64,000 nt of DNA, taken from Mesostigma viride (lineage: Eukaryota > Streptophyta > Mesostigmatophyceae > Mesostigmatales > Mesostigmataceae). Location: assembly GCA_009746045.1 (NCBI GenBank), contig RPFO01000026.1:2916676-2980675 (forward strand). The letters run 5' to 3'. Under the pieces are notes generated by a model. That model saw only the letters and a list, made by a program, of their open reading frames with translations, did not search any database and had not been told where the DNA came from. The translations under genes and the position numbers were made by a program. Shown here piece after piece: positions 19,988 through 29,496 of the stretch; position 1 is the first letter of the stretch, and every line of letters starts with the position of its first letter.

Positions 19988-20683
19988 ATGGTGCGATGCC
20001 AGCAATACACGCTCGCCGGCAGGAGGTGCAGGGGTCGCTGCAAGGGGCGCTCGTCTCGTTGCGCCGTGCACAGGACCAAGGCCTCGGGCTCCACGAGTTC
20101 GCGCTCCACGAGTTCTGACTACTATCGGACCGGACCGGTCGCCCGCCCTTCCTGGACGACGTACAACACCGGTAGCATGCACAGCGCCAGGAAAAGGGCG
20201 GAAGAAGAACGAGAGTGGGACGAGACGGCAGAGACCCCCTTCCCCGATGACCCGCTAAGTGTGGATGTCAACCCGAACGGACAGTTTCGCCCGGGCGGAT
20301 ACTTTGACCGATACGTGTACAGGCCGCCCCTACCGGCGTCAACGAGTGCTCTCCCTTCGCTGACGCCCCCGCGCTCAGGCAGACAAACGCCCTCCCACTC
20401 GCGGTCCAATTCAACAGACAGGCAACTACAACCGCGGTCTGGTACCCGCCCCTCGCGGTCTGGCACCCGCCCCTCGCGGTCTGCCTCGTCGAGAGAGTCT
20501 CGCGTCTCCCACCCCGCCGCTCCGCCCGCTAGGAGATACAGATCGATATACGGCATGGACTACACCGCGCACCTGAGACCGCCGCGCTCCGAATTGGATG
20601 CCATAGACGCGATGAATGCACGCTTTGGCACCACTCGGAAGGAACTCAAACAGCTTGCGTTGGAAGCGGGCCTCACACCGTGA
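19988..20683 (+). CDS. Cys/His module protein with Ser/Arg/Pro-rich linker
   Basis: 231 codons from ATG 19988. The N-terminus MVRCQQYTLAGRRCRGRC, then SSRCAVHRTK, carries the same Cys/His module as its divergent neighbour. A charged middle follows (ARKRAEEEREWDETAETPFP). Next is a long Ser/Arg/Pro-rich segment with repeated SGTRPSR units. It closes with a structured C-terminus (DYTAHLRPPRSELDAIDAMN). The modular form (small zinc-like head, flexible linker, C-terminal helix) suggests a nucleic-acid or protein adaptor. Function not known. Confidence 0.6.
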   Translation: MVRCQQYTLAGRRCRGRCKGRSSRCAVHRTKASGSTSSRSTSSDYYRTGPVARPSWTTYNTGSMHSARKRAEEEREWDETAETPFPDDPLSVDVNPNGQFRPGGYFDRYVYRPPLPASTSALPSLTPPRSGRQTPSHSRSNSTDRQLQPRSGTRPSRSGTRPSRSASSRESRVSHPAAPPARRYRSIYGMDYTAHLRPPRSELDAIDAMNARFGTTRKELKQLALEAGLTP

Positions 20684-20832
20684 CCGGCAGGACCGCCTGG
20701 TTGTTTTATGAGTTTATTACGTGACATCCCGTGTTTATACCTGCGATAGGAATGAAATAAAAGGAGGACGCGAGCAGGTCGCGCGCTTATCTCAGGCGTT
20801 AACATTTCTTCTGCCATTGCAGGAATGTGAAC

Positions 20833-21747
20833 ATGGCACAGGCTGTTGTAGCCTACCTACAGCCCTCAAAGGCCCTGCCAGAGGGCGCGGAGGACCCCTT
20901 CGCTGGCAAGATCCGTGTGACGCCGGACGGCAAGATATCGGTTATCGATGTCATAAAGGTTGTAAGCTATACTGAGATCTCCGGCACTCTTGCACCGGAT
21001 GCGCAAAGGCAAGCTAGTCACTGCCTCTCCAGGCTCCAAGACGAGCACAAAGAAGTGTGTGCGGATTTGACACTCTGGAAATTCGCAGGCGCCAGGCAGC
21101 GGGACACGCCCGTGACCGACCGAGCTGGCATCATCCGCATCGTCCAGCTGCTGCCCGGCAGGCGGGCGGCCTCCTTCCGCGACCGGCTGGGGCTGCTCTA
21201 CGAGCGGTACCTGGACCTGGACCGCTCGCTGGCCGACGAGATCTACGCGCGCGCGGACGCCAGGGACCTGCAGCTCGCCAGCGACAAGCGCGTGAAGAGC
21301 TGCGACTCCACCAAGAGCCACATGCAGGCCGTCAAGGAGAGCGGCGCCCCCTCCACGGCCGCCAACCCGGCCAGGGTCTACGCGCACATAAACGAGACCG
21401 AGAACTACACCGCGACCGGCATGCGCACCTACGACATCCGCCAGCTGCACGCGATGAAGAAGGGCGACTCCACCCGCGACTACTTCACGGAGTCCGTCAA
21501 CGTGGGCATCGACCTCATGAACGTGCTCAACCAGTCCGCGATAAAGAGGGGCGAGGACCCCGTCGCCAGCATGGACAACATAGGCAAGGAGCTATTCCCC
21601 GTGTTCGAGAGACTGAAAATGCACGAGGAGGCGAGGCGGCCCCAGGACCGCTCCTTCGCCCTAGAGAACAAGCGCAAGAGAGAGGAGCACCGCGCCAACC
21701 AGAGGCTGCTGGCGGAGGCCAAGCAGGCCAAGTGCATAAAAACGTGA
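20833..21747 (+). CDS. 'LLPGR'-motif protein of large algal viruses
   Basis: 304 codons from ATG 20833. After an N-terminal beta region (KIRVTPDGKISVIDVIKVVS), residues about 90-140 read WKFAGARQRDTPVTDRAGII, then IVQLLPGRRAASFRD, and later RYLDLDRSLADEI. This pattern (TPV, LLPGRxAxxFR, RYLxxDxSLxDEI) recurs in proteins of large algal DNA viruses and related host proteins, often with BRO- or KilA-type domains. That is recalled family knowledge, not a search. The C-terminus is a Lys/Arg/Glu-rich helix (RSFALENKRKREEHRANQRL). It may bind DNA in regulation or replication, but this is inferred. The start sits just after an AT-rich leader. Confidence 0.6.
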   Translation: MAQAVVAYLQPSKALPEGAEDPFAGKIRVTPDGKISVIDVIKVVSYTEISGTLAPDAQRQASHCLSRLQDEHKEVCADLTLWKFAGARQRDTPVTDRAGIIRIVQLLPGRRAASFRDRLGLLYERYLDLDRSLADEIYARADARDLQLASDKRVKSCDSTKSHMQAVKESGAPSTAANPARVYAHINETENYTATGMRTYDIRQLHAMKKGDSTRDYFTESVNVGIDLMNVLNQSAIKRGEDPVASMDNIGKELFPVFERLKMHEEARRPQDRSFALENKRKREEHRANQRLLAEAKQAKCIKT

Positions 21748-21898
21748 CTTCCATTGATCAAATCGAATCATATTTATTACCCCATTTCACACTGTATCAC
21801 CCCATGAACGCATCACGCATTCGCTGACAAAGCCACAAACAGTCGCAAGCCCTACAAAAAATAATGCACATAATCATCACGACAGTCCAAAAACTGAA

Positions 21899-22495
21899 TC
21901 ACTCCAAAACAGTCAACTCGGCGTGCGACACCGCGTGGTCGCTGCTCAGTTGGGACCACCAGCCCCACTCCCACGCGGGCGAGCTGGGGATGGCGCGCCC
22001 CTGATGCCTCCACTTGGCCGTCATGACGTTGTGGCACTTGACCACAAAGGAGTAGGACCTGTCGGCGAAAGTCTTGCTCGAACCCAGACAGTCGAAGAGC
22101 CGCTCTCGGATACTCTTCATCTGCGAACGGCTGACCCTCTTCCCGTGCCTGGCCAGCCCCTCGCGAACCTTGTCCCACAGGATCCACAGCTTCTCCTCCT
22201 TCCTCGCCCTCGGCGTCTCCAGCGCGTCCAAGCACTCCATGAAGCGGTCGGGGCATATCAACTTCAAGACGGCCTCCAGCTGCCCGTCCTCCCGCCCGCC
22301 GAACCGGCGGCGATCCCCATTCTCCTGGCGGTACAGCAGCTCCTCGCGCACTTCCTTTTCGAGCTTCTCGGCGGGTTGTCTGTACCTGCAGATCTCCCAG
22401 TAGACCTCGTCCATCTCGGGGCAGATCCCGCGCCCAGTCGGCCAGATGCGCTCCAGGATGATCCGCAGGGCGATCGGGGGCAATGCCTGGAACAT
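21899..22495 (-). CDS. Virus-like protein, unknown, with Pro-rich leader
   Basis: 198 codons from ATG 22495, the first ATG in frame. It is mostly helical and charged (AEKLEKEVREELLYRQENGD, then ERLFDCLGSSKTFADRS) and ends in an aromatic-rich segment (AWEWGWWSQLSSDHAV). The frame stays open about 150 bases upstream through a poly-proline stretch (22570-22640) with no ATG, so the true start may lie upstream and be hidden by an indel in the GC repeat. It follows the gene ending at 22699 on the same strand. No family recognised. Confidence 0.5.
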   Translation of the reverse strand: MFQALPPIALRIILERIWPTGRGICPEMDEVYWEICRYRQPAEKLEKEVREELLYRQENGDRRRFGGREDGQLEAVLKLICPDRFMECLDALETPRARKEEKLWILWDKVREGLARHGKRVSRSQMKSIRERLFDCLGSSKTFADRSYSFVVKCHNVMTAKWRHQGRAIPSSPAWEWGWWSQLSSDHAVSHAELTVLE

Positions 22496-22698
22496 CACAT
22501 CGACCGGGGGCTCGGGAACGGGGTCGCGCGCGGTGTCCTGGACCGTCTCCCACCCGGTGGCAGCGAAAGGAGGCGGCGGGGGAGGAGGAGGCGGCGGGGG
22601 AGGAGGAGGAGGCGGCGGCGGCGGCGGCGGCGGGTCCCGGCAGAGCCCCCCCTGCGCGCAAGCACCACCGGCGGGGAGAAGGGGACGTCAGCGAGCCA

Positions 22699-24406
22699 CT
22701 ACACCAGGACGGACCCCCGCCCGCTCTCATCGCACAACTCCGTCCACAAATCAAACCCAGACCCCTGACAGATGGCGGACAGCTGGCGCGCGAACCGGAC
22801 CCCCGTGTACGACATATGACACGACTGCTCGTGCTTATCCATCAGCAGGTGAGCGGATACCACCTGCCTGCGACGGTCGTCGAAGAACGCCCGCATGTCG
22901 CCCAGGACGCGCGCGCCCCATCCGTCGTACCCGCTCATGTCCCCCGTCCGGACGGCGTGCATGTCGGCGCGCGCCGTGCGCTCCACCTCGATGAAGCTCG
23001 AGTACGGCAGCATCAGCTCGGCCACGTCCTCGGGCCACCTCCCCGCCGGGGCCTTGGCGAACCGCTCGCTCACCTTCTTGAACAGGGCCTCCACCTCCTG
23101 CCCGGTGGCGGGGACGCTCGTCAGGCGCCTGTACGCGTCGAACATCGTGACGAAATGGTCGTGCCAGTAGCACCGCCGGAACAGGAACAGCGCCGTGATC
23201 ATGAAGACGAGGCCCGGACGCGAGCCGTACGCGTCGGCGAACACCCACCCCGCCGCCGCCAGGCTGTTCACGGCCTTGTCCACCTGCCCCCGCGCCACCA
23301 TGTACAGGGCCTGCACAACGGGACGCCGCCCGTGGGTATCCTCGGCCATGTCGGCCCCGTTGTCGACCGGAAACAGCATGCGCACGGCGGTCGCGCGCTG
23401 CGGCGTGAACCGCCCGCCCCCTTGCCGCCCTTGCCGCCGTCCCCGCCCGGCTCCGCGCACCACACGAACAGGTCGATCCCCTCCACGATGGCCTGGCGCT
23501 TGGCGGGCTTGTCCCCCGGGCACAGCACCCCCTGGAGCGCGCGGACCACGCGGCAAAACTCCCCCTCGTCGTTCTCGCGCGAGGCCTTGTGCAGGTGATC
23601 CATCCATCCCAGCACGATCTCCTTCGTCGCGGCGTCCCGCCGGTGCGCGCCCCCGACCTGCACCGGACGCGGGGGGCGGGTGGGAGTGGGGGAGTGGATG
23701 ACGGGCTGGAAGCTCCCCCCGTTCAGGCCCTGGATGTCCGCCACCAACCGCCGGAAACGCTCCCTGAAACTCCGCCCCTCGGCCAACACGGCCTGCCCCT
23801 CGGGCGAGATCGAGTGGCAGGACATGGGAGGAGGGGCGCCCACCAGCATCACGTTCTTCTTGCTGTCACGCCAGGCCCCGATGCCGGCGGACCGCAGGGT
23901 GCCGTCGGAGTGGACCTCCACCACGTAGGCCTCCCCGCGGAAGACCATGCGCTCGATGGCTTTCGAAGTGAGCGAAACCCTGTCGCCGCCCGAATAGCCG
24001 GTCGCCACCCGGACCGCCGTCATGTAGCCGCCCATGACCGTCTCGCGCAGGGCGTCCCCCATCGCCGCGTAGATGACCCCCCGATGTTCCGGCGCCGCCT
24101 CCGCCCCGACGCGCGCCTCCACCCCCGCCTTCTTGAGGGCCTGGACCCCCTTCGGCCCCAGCCTGACCACGCCCCGCTCGACCCCCATGAAGGGAGACAA
24201 GATGTCCGTAAGGGCGTAGGCCATCTCCGACATCATCCACCGGAGCGCCCCCCCCTCCGCGGAATCGATGTGGCAGGAGGAGGGGGGGGGATCGGCGACA
24301 GCCCCATGCTGCCGGAGTTGTCCACCGTGAACTCCTCCCAGCCCACCTGGCGCATCATGCCATCAGGGTGCACCTTGACCACGAAAATGCCCCCCTCTTT
24401 GATCAT
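22699..24406 (-). pseudogene. Virus-like protein with internal duplication, two frameshifts
   Basis: Three frames join into about 570 codons. Breaks fall at a run of 9 G (24282-24290) and near 23415 in a Gly-coding GC stretch. The N-terminal unit (GGIFVVKVHPDGMMRQVGWE, then a Pro run and a CH-D-S-EGG motif) recurs about 130 residues later as EAYVVEVHSDGTLRSAGIGA, then PPPMSCHSISPEGQAVL, so the region was duplicated internally. The C-terminal domain (MLFPVDNGADMAEDTHGRRP onwards) is helical with an aromatic-rich core (ALFLFRRCYWHDHFVTMFDA). No family recognised. The frame is open upstream of the first ATG to near 24515, where a minisatellite begins, so the 5' end may be lost. Confidence 0.5.
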
Positions 24407-24605
24407 GCCCGCCACCAGGGGCAAGAGGTGAGCGACGGCCGCATCCGCCAGCCCCTCGACAACGTGTGAGTCCGTGTCTGCCCGCGGCGAATCTGGAAAG
24501 CGAAATCAAGCACGCGAGAAAAGCACGAGACAGGAGAGAAGATCAGGTGGCGCCACGGGCCATCAGCCTGCATGGCGAACACGAGGGGCGCCATCGAGCC
24601 CTGCC

Positions 24606-25170
24606 CCACAGAACGCGGGGCTCACACGACATCCAGCAACAACGTCCTGCCACGGAGAATGCGGGCCTCACGACATCAGCAATCGACAACGTCCTGCCAC
24701 AAGGAATGCGGGCCTCAAACGACATCCAGCAATCGACAACGTCCTGCCACAAGGAATGCGGGCCTCAAACGACATCCAGCAATCGACAACGTCCTGCCAC
24801 AAGGAATGCGGGCCTCAAACGACATCCAGCGATCGAGAACGTCCTGCCACGGAGAATGCGGGCCTCAAACGACATCCAGCAATCGACAACGTCCTGCCAC
24901 GGAGAATGCGGGCCTCAAACGACATCCAGCGATCGACAACGTCCTGCCACAAGGAATGCAGCTCTCATACGGCATCGAATCCCGATTCCCATCTCGCCAC
25001 GGAGAATGCTGGCTTCAAACGACATCCAGCGATCGACAACGTCCTGCCACAAGGAATGCAGCTCTCATACGGCATCGAATCCCGATTCCCATCTCGCCAC
25101 GGAGAATGCGGCCCTCATGCGACATCCAGCAATCGAGAGCATCCTGCCACGAAGAACGCCCCCCCTCACA
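24606..25170. repeat. 50-bp minisatellite
   Basis: Near-identical units of exactly 50 bases, for example AATGCG starting at 24705, 24755 and 24805. Each unit contains CATCCAGCAATCGACAAC and GTCCTGCCAC(A/G)AGGAAT-type sequence. Later units vary, and two carry a longer CATACGGCATCGAATCC variant. There are about eleven units and no unique spacers, so it is not a CRISPR array. All three frames are open because the unit lacks stops. It sits at the 5' edge of the preceding gene. Confidence 0.85.
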
Positions 25171-25706
25171 CGCTGTCACGGGGTTTGCCGACGAGAACAC
25201 GCACCCATGAATGTAGCAAGACTTGACGGCCCAGCAGGCGATCTGTGAGGACAAGTGGGAAAGCGAGTGGCAGAGCGGTCAGACGGCCTGGTGTACTGCG
25301 ATCTTGGAGCGGTCAGGCGGCCTGGAGGCCCGCGGGGTATCGCCCCTGTTTATGCACATCCGCCCCTTTCCGTAACCGCCTCTCGGACCCAGCGGGATCG
25401 TGCCCGTGTGACGTCAGTCCACCAGGCGAAGGACCCCGCCAGCTTGTCCCGACCCGAGCCCGCGAGAAAACGCCTCCGTCAGCTTATCCGACCGAACCCG
25501 CGAGAGAACAGCGCGGAAGGCGGGAAACGCCCCCAGCCACGTGGGAGCGCCACACAGAGCGCGCGCCGGGCCTTGCCGCGAGGGATGCATGATATAGGCG
25601 ACCTGCCACGTGGGGCGCCGGGGAGAGCGAGAGAAGAGTCGAGTCCATTACAATTTGGGCAGACCGTCGACAGACCTCGGCATTCACGCAAACGACGCAC
25701 GCAGCC
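25171..25706. other. Gap without a supported gene
   Basis: The frames here are GC-driven and Arg/Pro-rich on both strands. I do not support any of them. The last 60 bases are the likely promoter region of the gene at 25707. Confidence 0.4.
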
Positions 25707-26471
25707 ATGGGGGCCTCGCGCGATTCCGCCAAGATAAGGGAGGAATTCATGATGATGAAGCAGGACATGAAAATGGACACGCCGGTACGATGCGGCCGGT
25801 GCCGGGAGAGCAAGAATCCCAACCATTTCCTGGGTGGCAGGTACGCGCAGTGCGTGCAGTGCCGCGGGTTGTCGAAAGGACTCCTCTGCACCTCGGAACA
25901 CGTCACGGCCGCCTCGACGCCGCGAGCTATCACCGTGCACAACCTGGCCCTCGCCAAGGAGGCGGCCATCCGGCTCTACGTATCAACCAGGAGGAATTCG
26001 GGGCCGGCGGCCAACACGCGCAACGCCATGGAGATCGTCCCCGAATTCTCCTACGAACCGCTGTTGCCGGGACATCTCGAAATGTCGCCGTGGCTGCCAT
26101 ACAGGGTCGATCCCTTCTGGTCGCCCCCTTATTCTGCCTCTTTTCGCGAGGAAATTGATGCCAGCCTCGATAACATGTATCGTTGCCGGGGGAGCCTTGC
26201 CCCGCGCATGGTGGGGAAGTGCGCGTGCTGCCACGGGGTCTGCTGGGACGCCTACGAGCCCGTGACGGAAGGCGACCACACCCACGCACCCTCGATATGC
26301 GCCATGTGCATGGCCGTCGCGCTCGACGACGCCGACCCCGCAGAGGACCTCAAGTGCCCCATCTGCCTGGCGGAGCGCAGGGAGATGTGGCAGAGCCCCG
26401 CGCTGGTGTTCCCCTTCTTCCGCTACAACAAGGAGCGCTCCCTCATCGGCCGATGGAACGACCTCTACTAG
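25707..26471 (+). CDS. Two-cluster zinc-binding protein
   Basis: 254 codons from ATG 25707. Residues about 25-55 hold VRCGRCRESKNPNHFLGGRY, then CVQC, which is the CxxC...F...CxxC layout of small zinc fingers such as the Stc1-type module. Residues about 165-235 hold KCACCHGVCW, then SICAMCMAV, then LKCPICLAERREMW, a second Cys-rich site that is RING-like in spacing but lacks a clear His pair. Between them is an aromatic, Pro-rich segment. It may be a virus-encoded regulator or ubiquitin-type adaptor; the function is inferred only from zinc motifs. Three AATAAA-containing repeats follow the stop. Confidence 0.6.
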   Translation: MGASRDSAKIREEFMMMKQDMKMDTPVRCGRCRESKNPNHFLGGRYAQCVQCRGLSKGLLCTSEHVTAASTPRAITVHNLALAKEAAIRLYVSTRRNSGPAANTRNAMEIVPEFSYEPLLPGHLEMSPWLPYRVDPFWSPPYSASFREEIDASLDNMYRCRGSLAPRMVGKCACCHGVCWDAYEPVTEGDHTHAPSICAMCMAVALDDADPAEDLKCPICLAERREMWQSPALVFPFFRYNKERSLIGRWNDLY

Positions 26472-26521
26472 CTCACCCTGTTGTATGTCGGTCGATGCAA
26501 CCGGATGCAGTAATGGATGTT

Positions 26522-26580
26522 GGCAATAAAGGGTGATGATAACTGGCAATAAAGTGTTATTATAATGTGCAATAAAGTGT
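26522..26580 (+). terminator. Triple GCAATAAAG poly(A)-like repeats
   Basis: GCAATAAAG(G/T)GT occurs three times within about 60 bases, 50-110 bases after the stop at 26471. It is a candidate tandem transcript-end signal. Confidence 0.5.
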
Positions 26581-26581
26581 G

Positions 26582-26759
26582 ATCCAATCCGATTTCATTT
26601 TCCATTTGCATGCACCACCGCGGTTACCCGCCCTCTTTTTGTTTCTCCCCCACGCGTATATACACACTCGATCCCCCGAGCGCGCGTTAGCCTGCCAGGG
26701 AGGGGACGCTGCCAACGGATGCCCTCCCGGACAGTGCCACCGCCGCTCATACTGAAAAT
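26582..26759. other. Intergenic gap
   Basis: Lies between convergent genes. TATATA at about 26657 and no supported ORF. Confidence 0.35.
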
Positions 26760-27803
26760 TCACGACCGCACCCTCTTCTGCGCCCCCCCGCCGCGCCATG
26801 CGAACCGCTCCTGGTTCAGCGGGCGAGTCAGAGCCAGGTCATCCTTCATCTGCTGGCGGTGGGCCGCCACCGTCTCCGGGGCCGTCGCACCCCGCGCCGG
26901 CACCACGAACGGGGCCATGTCCCGTCCGACAGCGAGTCCGATGTCGTGCAGGTCCGCCCTCTGACCGGCCTCCTTGGCGCGCAACATGACCTTCCTCATG
27001 AAAAAGGAAGCGTTCGCCAGCTGCTCTTCGTTCATCAGGTCTCGGGCGCTGCCCGTCTTCACGTGGTTCAGCTCCCTCAACGAGGCCGCGGTCACGCCGG
27101 TGGCAGCCTCAGCCACCTTGTCCCCCAGGAAGGCCATCACGCCCCCCACGCGCTCCTTGGGGACGACCGAGCTCACCAGGTCGCCCAGTTGGTGCTGCAG
27201 GTCCTTGCACCCCACGCGCATGGCGGGCTCCAGCGTGCGCACCGGGGGGACGTAATCAGGCACCTTGCGCCCGTTGGCCAGCTCCGTGCGGATCGCCACC
27301 GTCGTGGTCGTGCCGTGCGTCCTGTCATGGGCGTCGCGCACCACCTGCATCATCGTGATGTCACCCGCCATGATACGGTTCACCCAGCTCGTTGCCAGCA
27401 CAGCAAAGTCGGGGCTGATCCACATGGCCAGCTGCCCCACCAGTTCGGGGTGTACCCAAACACCGCGCTCGTCGACGGGCCCGGTCTTTGTGGTACTCGT
27501 GACCTCGCCAGTATAGAACGCAGATATGTGTTCTACCTCCCGGTGCCTCTGCAAGGCTGCGATGAAGGCCTTTGAACCATCGAGGCGAAACCAGCTTTCG
27601 AACCGCTTCTGCCCATTAGAAGCTGCAAGCGTGAGGTCCTGTGCATGGATCATCCTGTCACTTTTTCTCACTTTTATCTCCTTTGTCGGATCTACCTGGA
27701 AAGACGATGAAGGCTTCAAAGTGAATATCCACATACGGTCGGTCTCTTTTGCCAAGTTGAAAAGTGCATGCGTAAAGAGGGTCGAGCTGCTCATGAGAGC
27801 CAT
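26760..27803 (-). CDS. KilA-N domain protein
   Basis: 347 codons from ATG 27803. Residues about 50-155 form a KilA-N domain: KSDRMIHAQDLTLAASNGQK, RFESWFRLDGSKAFIAAL, then GVWVHPELVGQLAMWISP and FAVLATSWVNRIM. The WVHP and AxWISP signatures are diagnostic. KilA-N proteins are frequent DNA-binding factors in large DNA viruses and phages. The C-terminal half is helical (MRVGCKDLQHQLGDLVSSVV) and could mediate oligomerisation. A broken second copy lies directly upstream. The gene itself looks intact. Confidence 0.8.
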   Translation of the reverse strand: MALMSSSTLFTHALFNLAKETDRMWIFTLKPSSSFQVDPTKEIKVRKSDRMIHAQDLTLAASNGQKRFESWFRLDGSKAFIAALQRHREVEHISAFYTGEVTSTTKTGPVDERGVWVHPELVGQLAMWISPDFAVLATSWVNRIMAGDITMMQVVRDAHDRTHGTTTTVAIRTELANGRKVPDYVPPVRTLEPAMRVGCKDLQHQLGDLVSSVVPKERVGGVMAFLGDKVAEAATGVTAASLRELNHVKTGSARDLMNEEQLANASFFMRKVMLRAKEAGQRADLHDIGLAVGRDMAPFVVPARGATAPETVAAHRQQMKDDLALTRPLNQERFAWRGGGAQKRVRS

Positions 27804-27910
27804 CCTTTATTCGTGTATGAATCCATAATAAATAGGATGTTTTAAACGCATTCCTTGCCCATTATGCACCAAGGGTAGATCCCATTTCAGGGCACGGCGA
27901 TCGTGGCCAA

Positions 27911-28213
27911 TCAAGCGGCCAGTCTTGCGCGGCCCTCGCGATTGAAACACCTGTTCGCGCCCATCAGGCGTTTATTGGGCCCGGCAAACTCCAGGCCCCT
28001 GTACTCCCTTGCCTCCTCGTAGTACCCCAGCACGCCCAAACCGGGCCCGAGCTTCTCCAGTACTGTATCCTCCTCGCCCCTGACCATGGAAACGGAAGTG
28101 ATCACAAAACACGGAAATATTGGCCAGCTCCAGAAATATGGGCTGATCCACATCCCTAGGGGGGGCTTGGGGTGGATCCAGATGCCGCGGTCCTCGTTGG
28201 GGCCGGTTTTCAC
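27911..28213 (-). pseudogene. KilA-N remnant
   Basis: Codons from 28213 read KTGPNEDRGIWIHPKPPLGM, then WISPYF, clearly the KilA-N signature, but residues between WIHP and WISP are missing or altered. The usual sequence after the second motif is replaced by unrelated residues. It lies upstream of the intact KilA-N gene on the same strand and is best read as a decayed duplicate. Confidence 0.65.
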
Positions 28214-28302
28214 CGCGTCAAAAACGTTTGCGGAGGTGCCTTCACATATGATGTGACCCTGTGGAGGATGAAATATTTTCGCAGCCGGGTGTACTCGAGG
28301 AC

Positions 28303-29473
28303 ATGGCGCGGCGGAGAGCGACCCGAAGACACAGGGTGCGGGCGGACGACGCGGGGGACGACGACGGCCTGGGGGACCTGGACCTGGACGAGCTGGGGGG
28401 CCTAGACATGGACGAGCTGGGGGGCCTAGACATGGACGAGCTGGCCCGCTTCGAGGAGGCCGAGCCCGGTGACCCGCTTACCATGGCCGAGATGCCCACC
28501 TTAGAGCAGGGAGCGTGGGAGGAACTCGACGAGGCGGGACCAGGACCAGACGACTTTTTCGACCTGGACGCGTACGAGAAGGAGCGATCCGCCCAGGATG
28601 GTGACGAGGAGGGGGGCGGGCGGCAACAGGCGCAGAGGCAGGAAACACAAAGAGAAGCAAAAAATCGCAAAGCCCGGGAAAGACGCGCCGACCTGAAATG
28701 GCTTAACAAAACCTCCAAGGAAGGGCAGGAGACGAATCGCGAAGTCAAAAATCGCAAATGGAGGGAACTACGCGCCGCACGATGGAAGAGCAAAGACCCA
28801 GACGACGTCGCATGGGTGGCAAAAGAACGGGCCAGGATTAAGGAAAGGAGTAAACGACTCTCCGAACTGAGAAAGAGCAAGGACCCCGACGACATTGCAC
28901 GGGTACGAGAAGTCCGGGCCTACAAATTATAGACAATGGTTTGAAAAAACCGCCAAGGAAGGGCAGGAGACGAATCGCGAAGTCCTAAATCGCAAATGGA
29001 GGGAACAACGCGCCGAACTGAAGAAGAGCCAAGACTCAGCCGCCGTCGAATGGGCGGAAAAAGAACGGGCAAGGTTGAAGGAAGTGAACAAACGACGCGC
29101 CGAACTGGAGAAGAGCCAAGACCCAGCCGTCGTCGAATGGGCGGAAAAACGACGGGCCAGTAAGCTAGAATCCCAGCGTCGCCGACGGATGGCGAAGAGA
29201 TCCGCCGCCACGGAAAGCGGTCCCTCTCGACGACAAAGCCCTCCTCCTCCCCCGCCGGAACTGCCGCAACAGATACCCGCCGACCCCAGCTGGCTGGTCC
29301 CCCCACCCGCCAGCGAGCAGGAGAGGCGCCACCGGGACAAAGGCAAGGCGGGGGCGGACCCGGAAGCGGCCTACCGATGGTGGATGGACAACTACGGCCC
29401 GCCACCGCCCTCGCCACCGGACCCCGGCCACCCCACCGCCGCCAGGCGGGTCAGAAGGGCGCGAGCCCGATAA
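28303..29473 (+). pseudogene. Acidic/basic repeat protein, copy 1, frameshifted
   Basis: About 390 codons from ATG 28303. An Arg-rich N-terminus (MARRRATRRHRVRADDAGDD) is followed by acidic GLDMDEL repeats. Next come basic helical repeats of about 30 residues with the motif KSKDPDDxAWVxKERARxKE. A Pro-rich tail follows, ending near YRWWMDNYGPPPP. The frame changes near 28910. The neighbour at 29497 is a paralogue with the same architecture. The charge layout suggests a nucleic-acid-binding or chromatin-associated protein with an acidic activation-like segment, but this is inference. Also possible: a coiled-coil structural protein. Confidence 0.6.
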
Positions 29474-29496
29474 ATTTCGCAGACATGTATCAAAAC

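Noticed and set aside
24606-25170. CRISPR-like array
   Set aside because: Units abut directly and there are no unique spacers; the host is eukaryotic.
24474-25248. Three overlapping plus-strand frames of over 200 codons
   Set aside because: They cover the 50-bp minisatellite, whose unit has no stop in any of the three frames; composition is repeat-derived.
25255-25737. 160-codon Arg/Pro-rich plus-strand ORF
   Set aside because: No domain, opposite frames equally open, and it overlaps the start of a well-supported gene.
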